A DNA stretch of 64,000 nt from positions 1 to 64,000 of the forward strand of contig MU858055.1 of the NCBI GenBank assembly GCA_033297075.1, given 5' to 3'. The position numbers and the translations under genes are program-made. The notes below the pieces were generated by a model. The model saw only the letters and a list, made by a program, of their open reading frames with translations, was not told where the DNA came from and did not search any database. Shown here piece after piece: positions 32,455 through 43,391 of this stretch. This DNA is from Rhypophila decipiens. Its lineage: Eukaryota > Ascomycota > Sordariomycetes > Sordariales > Naviculisporaceae. Every line of letters starts with the position of its first letter. Position 1 is the stretch's first letter.

Positions 32455-33457
32455 ATGTCTGCTGAAAATACCGACAGGCCCATCGAGGAGGTCACGGCCG
32501 AGGCCCCCCAGCCGGTATGCGAATACCCTCCCCATCTTACCTTGCACTGTCTGCTCGCCCGGTCGCGGGTCTTGTTTTGGAACTTGATAAGAAGAATTTT
32601 TGCTAATACAAACTTTCATTATCGTACAGGCCTCCGAGGAGCAACCGGTCACCACTGGAAATGCCATCTTTTCCATGTTCGGCGGCGGAGCCAAGAAAGA
32701 GAAGAAGGTCGACGAGGATCGTGGTGACAACTCTGGCAGCGCCAAGGCCCAGCGTGAAGCTGCCGCCGCCGCCAAGGAGGGCGAGGAGGTTCGTGGTTCC
32801 CAGTCCTGTTACAACAATGTTAATGGGAGATGGATCTGTGCTGACCGTTGACTTGCGAATATAGCAGGACGAGGCTCCCGAGTCCGAAGACGTCCATTTC
32901 GAGCCGGTTGTGCACCTGACTGAGAAGGTCGAAGTCAAGACCAACGAGGAGTCGGAGGAGCAACTATTCAAGATGCGCGCCAAGCTCTTCAAGTTCGTGA
33001 AAGAGACCAGCGAATGGAAGGAGCGTGGAACTGGCGATGTTCGTCTGCTCAAGCACTTGGAGAACGGCAAGACCCGTCTTGTCATGCGCCGAGACAAGAC
33101 CTTGAAGGTCTGCGCCAACCATTACAGTATGCGCCTTCGCCCTTCTTATCCAGAGGAAATTGTTTTAGACATTGATATTGACACGCTACACTAGTTGTTC
33201 CCGAGATGAAGCTCTCTCCCAACGTCGGCTCCGATCGCAGTTGGGTCTGGAACGCCGCCGCCGATGTCAGCGAGGGTGAGCCCGAGGCGGTTACCCTGGC
33301 CATTCGATTTGCCAACTCCGATAACGCCAACCAATTCAAGGACGCCTTCATCAAGGCTCAGAAGGAGAACGAGGCTCTCTTTAAGAAGGCCGCCGAGAAG
33401 GAGGATGCCGAAGAGGAGGCTAAGGAGAAGGGCAAGGAGGAGACCAAGTCTGAGTAA
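32455..33457 (+). CDS. YRB1: Ran-specific GTPase-activating protein 1 (RanBP1)
   Basis: Four exons (32455-32514, 32630-32788, 32865-33126, 33195-33457) give 247 residues. RanBP1 binds Ran-GTP in the cytoplasm, stimulates RanGAP and releases exported cargo. Residues about 80-205 form a full Ran-binding domain: [61 protein letters not shown], then [22 protein letters not shown] across the third intron, and the [18 protein letters not shown] helix. The N-terminal extension (about 75 residues, Ala/Lys/Glu-rich) and the [11 protein letters not shown] tail are usual in filamentous fungi. The acceptor of intron 2 is a tandem NAGNAG (TAGCAG), so a form one glutamine shorter is possible. Confidence 0.96.
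32862..32867 (+). promoter_or_regulatory. Tandem NAGNAG splice acceptor in RanBP1 intron 2
   Basis: The acceptor region reads tagcag followed by GACGAG. Cutting after the first AG starts exon 3 with CAG (Gln), and cutting after the second starts it with GAC (Asp). Both keep the frame because the donor is in phase 0, giving 247 or 246 residues. The variable residue lies in the flexible stretch just before the Ran-binding domain. Confidence 0.75.
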
Positions 33458-35218
33458 GAGTCTATGTAGTTTGGGCTATAGTCCGACATGAAAGGGGCTA
33501 GCGGAAATACCAGCAATCCCGAGACGAACACAATCACTGTTGGCTATACTGCAGAATGAGCTGCATGGTTTGGTGAGAGTGTGAAGGAACATGAAATTCC
33601 CCCCAAGCGAAAACAATGAGTTTAACGATATCCTCAAAACATGCATACAGGCATGCATGGCTTGTCCTTTTCAGAAGGAAGACAATGAGGCCAAGCAAGC
33701 ACTGTTAGTTGTGGATAGATAGATAAATAGCATTCAATAAACATCCCCCCCCATACAAACCAAGCAGAGCTTTGTTAACCGAATTGCAGATGTGAGGCAA
33801 ACACCAAGAGGAAGTGCTTGTTGGGCTTTCACCTGGCTTTGAGATGAAATGATGCCCATGTCAACAAAAGCATTGTACTGCCTTTAACAAAAGCTCATTC
33901 GGCTTAAGCGTCACCAACAAGGCACAGGTTCCAGGAGAATGGAACAGGTAATGTGTTTTGAAAGGAAGCGACGACTGTAAGGTCCAGAGGGCCACGAGAC
34001 GCTCCTTCCGTCTCATTTACCTTCCACAGCTTAAATAACCCCCAATCTGTTCGCAATTTGTGTTTTCTCCCATGCACAACAGTGGGCGAGCAAGCTGGTC
34101 CATCTGCACAGGAAAACAGAGCTCCCAGGAAGGCACTGAGACCACCTCGACATCCTTCCCACTGTCACTTTCACGATACTTTCTAACAAGCACATTCCTT
34201 TAGATCCTGAAGAAGGAAAACCTTGATCCCCTGAACTCAAAAGTAGGGCTGTCGAAATTGGGGTCTAACAGATCAAAACCTTGTGGTGTTCTGACGGAAA
34301 AATCAACTACTCCAAGTCCAATCTGAAGCTTTTATAAAGAATTTCAGCCTCACTATGGCGCGCTCCCGCCACAGCGCAGCTGTGCCAATGTTGCAGCCAG
34401 AAGGTACGTAGCGTGGCTGACCCTGATCCTTGCACACCCCTCTACCCCGAAATGTGGATATGCCATTTGCTGGCTTGGCGGACGAATGTCATCCTCCCAA
34501 CCTGCATCCTGACACGACCTTGCGCGTGCGCCCGCCTGAACTTCACGCCCAGTTATCCACATACCATCAGGAACTGAGGACCATTTTGGAAAAATTTCAA
34601 AGAACAACCGGGCCTACCTTCTGCTTCAAAGTTGCTATATACTACATCGCATTGGGCCGGGAACTCGAAGAGGTCCAAATCGCGCCTCCCCTACACCTTT
34701 TTCACCGCGGCGCGCAAGAACCGTTTTGCGATACTGGCTGTCGCGAAACTGCTTCCTTCCTATATCACTCTCTTTTGATACACCACGCGAAAGCAACACC
34801 CGTATCGCCTCTCGTGAGCTCTTCGCTGAGTTTGAATAACTTCACACACACTTTCGGAAGGACACGGGCACATACACCGATTGGCCTTTCCGCCTCACCA
34901 GGAAGCTTCGGCGCACAACTGTTAGACTTTTCTTTCATTAGCCCGGTCTCTCCTTTTCCTTTCTGGATCCACCAAAAGTCCCTTGAATTCATATAAGCCC
35001 ACTGTGCTGCCCATCTTGTACCTTTGCTTTCATTCTCAGGCTTGTATTATACGAGGAGCAACGAAACTGACCAGAGATTATCTTCTATTTCCCGACTTAA
35101 AGAAGCACCACTATACGCATATCAGGGCGAGGACGCAGAGGCCCAGGACGAGATCGTTGCAAGAGAGTCGCATCCAACACCACGTAACCGACGTACGACC
35201 AGAGCAGCAGCCGCCAAG
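33458..35218. other. Intergenic, 1.8 kb
   Basis: 3' flank of the RanBP1 gene and promoter or leader of the YEATS gene. An open frame at 34430-34996 (plus strand, 188 codons) lacks domain features and codon structure, and is more likely leader or promoter sequence. No RNA gene found. Confidence 0.5.
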
Positions 35219-36227
35219 ATGATTGTCACGGTATGTCAACCAAACCACCCGAGGCTAGGGAGAGAATATTGGGCTGACGTATCTTGTCTTCGCAGCGCAA
35301 AATCAAGATTGTCACCGAACAACACAACATGTACGTGGTTATGGATGGAGGTGGTGGGAATAAGGGTCCCAATTGCTCTAGGAAATGGTCATAACTAACA
35401 AGGGAAATACAGCAACAAACCCCAGGTGATGGAGGGGTTTCCGATGAAGGAATGGACTGTCGAAATCTATATCCTCGACCAGGAAGGCAAAGAAAAGCCG
35501 GCAAGATGCTTCACCAAGGCGGTGTACAACCTTCACCCGTCCTTCGACAATCCGATTCAGAGTATGTTGTTCTGAATAGTAACCTCCTAGGTCTACCAAT
35601 GAGCATGTTGTCGCTAACATATCATGATCTCCAGCATTCACCGAGCCACCATTCAAATGCACAAACGAAGGATGGGGAGAGTTCGAGATGGCGATCGACC
35701 TCTACACAACAGAGAAGGGTGGCAAATCCACCGTCATGCACGATCTCAACTTTGCGGCGCCACAGTACGAGATGATCCACGAAATTACCTTTAAGAACCC
35801 CTCCCAGGCGTTGCAACAACTCCTGCGCGAGACGGGTCCGCTCCCTTCGGACGAGGAGCGCAAGCTGAAGAAGGCGGACGCCAGCAAGAAAAAGAAGACC
35901 TTCGACGTTGAGAAGATGGCGGATGGCTTCGTCAAGTTGACTGAGGACGATCTTCTTCAGGTCATCCAGATGATCCACGACCACAAGGACGACGGGACCT
36001 ATATACATAACAACCTGGAAGGTAAGTTCTTGCTTTTTCCCCTTTTGTAGGCCGGTTTTTTCTTTCTTTTGTTTTATTTAACCATGCTCGCGAAAGATCC
36101 TGAACTCAAGGCTGACCTCTATGCGCGACGAAAAGCCGGTGAATTCTCGGTCGATCTCTACACGCTTCCGGAACCTCTTATGAAGATGCTCTGGGATTTC
36201 ATGGTCAAGGCGTCGGTCCTAGCATAG
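35219..36227 (+). CDS. TAF14: YEATS-domain protein, TFIID/chromatin subunit Taf14
   Basis: Five exons (35219-35230, 35296-35330, 35413-35561, 35635-36021, 36097-36227) give 237 residues, near the yeast Taf14 length. The first exon is only 12 bp (MIVT) and the second 35 bp. The fit across exons 1-3, MIVT-RKIKIVTEQHN-INKPQVMEGFPMKEW, matches the YEATS start. Taf14 reads acylated histone H3 lysines through its YEATS domain and is shared by TFIID, TFIIF, SWI/SNF, INO80 and NuA3. The domain is seen in WTVEIYILDQEGKEKPA, YNLHPSFDNPIQTFTEPPF and EGWGEFEMAIDLYTTEKGG, with the HPSF and GWGEF segments forming the acyl-lysine pocket. The C-terminal helical bundle (VKLTEDDLLQVIQMIHDHKDD, DPELKADLYARRKAGEFSVDLYTLPEPLMKMLWDF-type block) is the partner-binding ET-like domain. 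It is complete. Confidence 0.95.
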
Positions 36228-38964
36228 GAAGTCGGAGACCCCATTGAGCCTCCAAAGCCTCCAGAGCCCACATACAAAATTATCATAAAAAAGGTGCATT
36301 GCCAGGGCGTCCGGGAACATGCGGGGATTTGTGACAATAGCAGACACGACGGAATTGGGTTGATGGGAAAGCCTGGGTTTTTAAGGACGGGATACTTTTG
36401 AAAGGTCAGCGAGGGACGCCAATAGTAATTTGAGGAGTGCCTCGAGATACCGCCTACGTACTAGTCTATTAGTACTCTTACTTAAACAGCGAAGTATAAG
36501 GGGCCAACAGATGGTACCCCTCCCATTTAAATTGTTTTGTTTTCCTTGCCCCTTGTGTCACCTACTAGTTGATGAGATTTTTGTTGTTGGCGGGGAAAAG
36601 TGGACGGGGTGGTTTCGCCGGTTAACGAGGAATAAAGGAGTCAGTGAACATAGTATGGTTTTTATTTCTGTATTTCATGGGTCCTCTTTTGTGTTGTTCA
36701 TTTTTATAACTAGAGATATCATATTGTCTGTTCGATTACGGATATGGAGCCACTTTGAAGGAGATACCTGAGAGGTTACTAATCACTGCTGGACTGAGCT
36801 TGCGTTGGTTACGTATTTATACGTACTACTGTTTCGTTTCAGCTTGCCACTGCCTAGGTCGGGTGGTGATGGAGATGGTTGAGGTCAGGTCAGCCTGTCA
36901 GGGGACCTGTTATCCAAAGGTCCGAGGTATGGAAGGCTCACCTCACTTCACCTTACCGTTCGCTCACCGCTTACCTGTGACCGGTTTTGGTCACCTGCTG
37001 CTGATATCCATGGATCAAGCTTATTTTGTACGGTATGGTACTAACTAACTGTCTAGGTAGCTTGTATCCGTAAGTTGTTACCATTTACTCCTACAGGACA
37101 TGTACCCGTATTGTCCTCCAACTCGATAAGCTTGACGAATTCCATGTCGGAGGATCGGTTCGTTCAACCCCGTGACCTGTACCAGACGTATTGCAGTCAC
37201 CAGCCCAGGTAAGAACCTGGAACAGGGTTTTATCTGTCTTGTGAAGCCAACCACATGGAAGGTTTGAGTTTATCAGGGATGAGATGATGGATGACTAGAT
37301 CCGCGTGACCTGCCAGAGCCGCAGCACGCCGCAGAGAGAAATCTTGTTTCTAGTTGGGCGCTTGTTCATCGATTGGTTCGTGGGCATCTCTGACTGCTGA
37401 TTTGTTGGATTTTGTGTGTGGGTAAGTGCGTGTTAGTCGCACAAGGTACCGTATTTGCAGTTTTACATGTTGGATTTCTAACCGAGAATCTTTCGTGAGC
37501 CAATTATGAAGAAAATGGAATCCGGATTGGTCAGGGTTCAGGAATCACTACGTTGAGGAGAGAACATATGGTCAATGCAGCTTTTCACAATTGTGATCAC
37601 TGTTTCGTGAAGAGGTACGTATGTACATCTTGTAAGCCCGAGATTCTGGCAGTGAGGTTCCCCTCCATCCCCGCAGGCAGGCAGGCAGACGAGCCATCAG
37701 ATATCGAAGTTCGTTCGGTCGTCCTCGGTCGAGCAGCGAGTAACGTTGTGCAATTGGGCACCTCCATTCGTCGGTCTAATTCGTCACCCTTCCCGGGAAC
37801 TTTTCGCCGTTGTTATATGGATAGAGTGTGGCTGAGCAGTTCAATCATTCCCAGTGTAGGGATTGACTCACTGAAGATGCCAGGTGAGCTGGTAAGACTG
37901 TATAGTTATCTTCGTACCCAACGGCACAGAAGAAGTTATCGAGATCAGAGTATAAAAACAAGAGTTTGACGATTCTGTTATTCGGTATCCGTACCAGACG
38001 AGTCCCATCCATGGTGGCTTGGGGTCCTGACCGGAGAGCCCCCGATCCTTCCATCTTTGTCATCCGATTGGCCAGTTCACTTTGTTGCGTATTTTCACTG
38101 TATTACAGATAAGAAGCCTTGTGAGGAATATCCCATGGGATACGAATGCCATTGGTGCCTCTGCCAACCCGAACCCCTCGATTTTTACGTACGGATCGGT
38201 TTACCCCGTGCGGATACTTGCTTCGAATCCATTTGTTCTCCAAAAGTCGATCTGGGATGTCTGCATGAATTTGTCAAAGAATCGAAGAGGTATACATCAA
38301 GGCCCCACTACGTAACGCACGAGGACGAAGCACCTTCCTGGTCAGAGTCTTGAGTGTGGAGTGACCAGGCTCGTAACAGGCATGTTCGTTGCCCATTGAC
38401 CAGGCCTTACTCCCTTAGCTCAAGCTCTCTACCGAAGCCCCTCAACTTTAAGGCTGGGAGCCGCCGCCGCCGCCCTTCTTATCATTGTTCCGGGCTAGAA
38501 TCTTTTGGACCAGGCCTGGCTTAAACTTTGTGTCTGGAAGATGTCCTGACTCCCATTTCCCCTCATTCAACCATCGCCAACCGTTGCAAACCGACAATTT
38601 CCCTGTGATTACCCAAGATCTGCCAGAGGCATACGCATTACCCCGTACAATCGGCGCACCGCTCCAGGTGTATCCGAAGCAGCTCGGCACCGCGCGGCCA
38701 TCGGTCTGGCGGCAGCCTCAAACCTTTCCGCTAATTCTCAGCCCGCAACACATATCCGCGAGTCTGCGTTGCATTGCCGACGGAAAGAGTCGGTCAAACA
38801 GTCGCGTAGTCGCGTACTGACGGCGACGACTGCCCCGGTTCCCACGGGCAGACTGACCAGCCGGCCGGCCCCATCCTCGGACCGCGCGCCGACTGAATTG
38901 ACCGCCCCGCCCTTGACCGCATCTACCCACTTCCTCGAGTAACCGCCGCCTACCGTCGCCCATT
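36228..38964. other. Intergenic, 2.7 kb
   Basis: Largest gap in the middle of the window. It includes many AGGT/ACCT words between about 36840 and 37240. Upstream of 38965 the sequence becomes GC-rich and includes a (GCC)n run at about 38461-38475. Open frames here (for example 37553-37969 and 38485-38820) show no domain. The zinc-cluster gene promoter must lie in the right part. Confidence 0.5.
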
Positions 38965-41900
38965 ATGGCCCAATACGCTTCCTCGGCCTATGCTTCCTCG
39001 GCCGCGCAGCACTCTGTGTCTCCTGTCTCTCCCATTGATCCACCCAATGCATCCTCTGCGGGCGGACCAGCCCCTCCAGCACCAGTTGCCGGATCGACCG
39101 CGGGTCAACACCAGCATAAACGAGTATACCAAGCTTGCATACCATGCCGTCGTCGAAAAGTACGCTGTGACCTCGGCTCAGTCGATAATCCCCACGATCC
39201 GCCCTGTGTGCGCTGCCGTCGTGAGAGCAAAAACTGCTACTTCAGTGCAACCCGCCGTAAGAGAAAGGCCGACGATGGGAGCTTGGAGTCTATCGAGGAC
39301 CTGGAAAATGACGACTACGTCCAGCGAAACGGGAGAAAACAAGTTCGCGCCTCTCGCTCGCCCACTAGGTCATCCATCGACCGTCGACTTTACAGCGAGG
39401 TGCCTCTCACTCCAGGGGGTAGTCGGGGCCGCACACAACCACTGAGGAGACCCGGCGATCCTCCTGACGGCTCGACCTCTCGCAACGGCGAGTTCGGCGT
39501 TGGCGAGCCCAATACTCCCCTCGAGAATTTTGAAGCCAGGACCGTTATGAGCCGGCAGGTGTTTGGCCCCCAAGATGCGCTTGACTTGCTGTACAAGGCA
39601 GCTACGGAAAAGTTAGTAGTGGGCACCGATTTTATCCCAAGTTGGAAGGGTTTACGTACTGACGATGGCCTTCTGTGCAGTCCTCTATCCAAGCATGACG
39701 AGATAGCTGTCCAGGGTGGCGCCACGCGATCCAATACAGTCCACACTCGTCCTCACACAGAGGCGCGGAGACCGTCACAAAGCCAAAACCGGCCACCTGT
39801 CTACGACACTCGCCAAGCGCCGAAAACAGAAGGCGGCGTTGAGCAGCCGATAGACCCGGAGCTCACGAAGCGGGATCCTTCATCTGAGCCAGGATACCAG
39901 GAAGCGCTCAAAGCATGGGCGCGATTTCGCTTCGTCCGGGCTGGCTGGTTCACTGCCCAGGAAGCCATGGACTACATTGAATAGTATGTAACATCTTTTG
40001 GTTGCCATACCGGCAAGTCTTTGGTGTTAACATGTCGATATCATAGCTACTACGACTACCTATCGCCCTTGACCCCCATATCGCCGCCCACATTCCGAAA
40101 CCCCGCATCTCACCTTACGTTGCTGACCGAGGAGCCAATCCTGGCCGTTACGCTCCTGACCATTGCTTCCAGATACCGCACCATGCCGGGTACGGGCGGC
40201 CATTGCCGCTCGCATGCAATTCACGAGCAACTGTGGACGTACCTGCGAGGAATGATTGAACGAGTGGTATGGGGCCAGGAGGCATTTGGTGGAGGATTTT
40301 GCGGCTCGGGGCTGGATGAATCCCAGAATACGAGCAGTACAGCACCATGGAGAGGCCTTCGACGCGGGAGTCTCAGGACATTTGGCACTATTGAGTCGTT
40401 GATGATTTTGACTGAGTGGCACCCCCGAGCGCTCCACTTCCCACCGGACGAAGCGATCGATGAGCTCCTTCTGCCATCGTATGACTCGATGAACCAGATG
40501 GACGGCGAAAGCAATCAACGATCCACTGGCGGAATTGGGGGCAAAAGGATAGAAAGCTGGCTGGAGCCCGCCTGGCGGAGTGATCGCATGTGCTGGATGC
40601 TGTTGAGCACCGGACTGGGCTTGGCATACGAACTCGGTGTGTTTGATGACATCGACGAGCTGTTGGCCACGGGCGCCATTACCCGCCCCGAATACGAAGA
40701 TGAAACATACCGACTAAGAGCCTACCGTATCAAGAGGTTGCTTTTGGTCTATCTGAGCCAACTCGCTGGCCGACTGGGGTGGACAAACATGGTCCCCGAA
40801 AATCTGCGAAAACAGGACCCTGTCGTGTCACGGAAACGACCACACTCTGTGGAAGGAACCACGCCGGGGACCAATCCTTCCTCCATCTCCAACGCCTTCA
40901 ACTACATTCCGGATCTCGAATTAGATGACCAGATCATCCACTGCTGGGCTGGGATTAGCAATGCCATGCACATTGGCAATGAGAAGCTCTTCAGATCTCG
41001 GAAGCACACAACCGAGATCATCCAGAATGGGAAGTACATCAATCTCCTCAAGGACTTCCAACCCATGCTGAAAGAGTGGTGGAAGGAGTTTGAGCGCTTC
41101 CCTCTTCCGCCTTACATTCGGCACATTCTTACCATAGAGTACGAATATGTGCGCATCTATGTCAACTCCCTTGCGCTGCAAGCCGTGGTTGAGCGGTGCA
41201 CTAGCAATGCTACCGGTGGCTCAGTACCAGGCGGAAGTGTATCGGGAAATTCGGCTCCTCAGCTATCCCCCCAGACCCAAAACTACTACGGCAGGTTGCC
41301 TCTTGGTCAGCTCGGTGGCTTCGGCGCCGAAGACCAGGAGTATGTGAAGGAAGTTGTTAATGGTAGTCGAAATCTCCTACGGACGGTCGTGGAGGGTCTG
41401 TTGCCGCAAGACTATCTGAAGCACGCGCCCGTGCGAACGTATTTCCGCATCATCAGTGGCGCTATGTTCCTGCTCAAGACTTTTGCCCTTGGAGCTCCCA
41501 AGTCTGATGTGGAGATCAGTATCGCCTTGATGGACCGGACTGTGAATGCCCTCCGGACCTGCGTTGTGGATGATGTACACTTGGGGATTCGGTTCGCGGA
41601 TATGTTGGAGACGCTGACTAGTCGTTTGCGGAACCGGTTCATCCATGCTCCGCCGCCGCCTGTCTCTACAACAGATGGCAGATCTCCCATCACAAATCCT
41701 GCTGATGGCGCTGGGCCCGGAGCAAATGGTCAAGGCCTCCACCCGAACCATCCAGCTCATGTGGCCGACATGTGGAAGTTGAGGGAGGCAAGTAGCGGTG
41801 TTGGTAAGTTTTCCTTTTTCTACTCTCCTCGTCTTTCATCATCATGCATGGCTTAAGTAGCTGACAATTGCCTTTTCCAAATCGCAGAGCGATCTAGCAC

Positions 41901-42264
41901 GCCTGCCAACATCTCAGCTACCCCATGGGATTTGACCTCTGGCAACTTCCCCTATCCGTCCGGATCGGCATCCATGTTTGGACCATCCACACCGGCTGCC
42001 ACAACCGGGCTCCATGACAATACCAACGGGAATGGAACCTCACACAACGGCATGGATGGCATCTTTGACAACGACTGGACCAATCCTAGCACGGAGATGT
42101 GGTACCTGCCTCCCGGGCCTGCATTTTATCAGAACATTGGCGAGACGTCCAACGTGTCGATGACGGCAGAGGGCGTCAATATCGGCGGTGTCGATCTGCT
42201 CGAGTACATGGCCATGGACCCGATTGACCCACAGTTTGGCACTGTGATGGACAATGGGTACTAA
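38965..42264 (+). CDS. Zn2Cys6 transcription factor
   Basis: Three exons (38965-39983, 40047-41803, 41888-42264) give 1050 residues. The first intron interrupts an in-frame TAG (GAATAG): splicing at TA|GTATGT removes it and continues [17 protein letters not shown], so the gene is not broken. The binuclear cluster has Cys at 58, 61, 68, 81, 84 and 91 (spacing 2-6-12-2-6), preceded by KRVYQA and followed by the basic run TRRKRK, which is the DNA-contacting linker. Residues about 340-800 form the fungal-specific middle homology region ([52 protein letters not shown]). The Asn/Gly/Ser/Thr-rich C-terminal part with a final acidic stretch is a plausible activation domain. The cluster resembles the Aro80-like group, which regulates aromatic amino-acid catabolism, but I hold that at low confidence. 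No metabolic cluster surrounds it. Confidence 0.92.
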
Positions 42265-43391
42265 TCTTGATATTACGTATGATGGTAACTATTTCTTATG
42301 CTCTTTTGGTTTGATGATGGATTTGGGGGTTGTCTGGGATTTTTGGGGTTTGGCAGACTGTGCTCAGCGACAGCGGCATTATTTCAATTCCTTCTTGCAG
42401 ATTCACTTGTTTTATGTTTAATGTCATTGTCTTTTTATTCCTTAGCGGGCAGGCTGTCTGAATCTTTTGAGCGGGTGGATCTGGTATTTTGTTTGCTCTC
42501 TTTTCTTTTCTCATGATTGTCGGAAAAGCTTTATATGGATTTAACAGCGGGATATCAACTTGTTGAGATTGCCTTTTGTCCTGCACGGCCCAGGACAGGT
42601 GTGAGCCGCAAGGTTCAACGGATATACTTATTATATATTGTTCATAGATGGACAGGCAGGGAAAACAGAACAGAAATACTGTTTGGAGGGAGATTTATAT
42701 GTAGTTTTTTGTCTGAGGAGGAAAATGGGTAAAGATTCGAGTTGAAGAACGTGTGGATGGAATTAGTCGGGAAAAAGGAAGTCAAACCGACGGGAAGAAT
42801 GAAGCACAATATAGTATAGCAGTATAGCACAGCACTCAAAATACCGGCAGACGGACGGGCAGACGGGCAGATAGGGACAAAATTAGGGACATGGGACGGC
42901 AGACCGGGAAGAATGCAGACTTGACTGAATTATGAGATGTAAACATACCTATCCATTGATTGTGAATACAGGTTCAGGTATATATCAATATGTAAAATCG
43001 AAACAAGTGAAGAATATTCATGTATAATAAGTATGAGTAGGATAGGATAGGATATAAAGAGGTAACCTAGGTATAACTTCTCCAGCAAACAGCCAAAAAG
43101 AAAAGGCACTCCTTCCAGCCTGATCACCACCACCAAGACCAGTTCTACGACAACGTATGCAACCTTCCCCCACCACGGCCTCGAAAACTTACATATAGGA
43201 AGGATAGAAAGAAGAAAGAACGCCGTGTGCTCTCTCCTGTTTACTTTTGCAACGTTCCCTCCTCGCCTCCATTCCGCCAGCCTTGAACTCCAAAAAAGAC
43301 AAGGGTACCACGTCGCTGCCACGGTTTTAATTAGAAATACAAAGAACGAGAGAAGATTTGAGCCATGGTCACGTCAAGAGAGAGTAGTAGG
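42265..43391. other. Convergent intergenic, 1.1 kb
   Basis: 3' flanks of two convergent genes. A run of short GACGGGCAG-type words lies at about 42845-42910, and there are AT-rich stretches near 42990-43060. No gene seen. Confidence 0.5.

Noticed and set aside
34430..34996. 188-codon open frame upstream of TAF14
   Set aside because: Composition is low-information, no domain, and it overlaps the expected promoter and leader.
39982..39984. Premature stop in the zinc-cluster gene
   Set aside because: It is the splice donor region; joining 39983 to 40047 restores a continuous conserved protein, so it is not a pseudogene.
38965..42264. Secondary-metabolite or catabolic cluster around the zinc-cluster regulator
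   Set aside because: Neighbours are Taf14, Fzo1 and Vps2; no biosynthetic, transporter or catabolic genes adjoin it.
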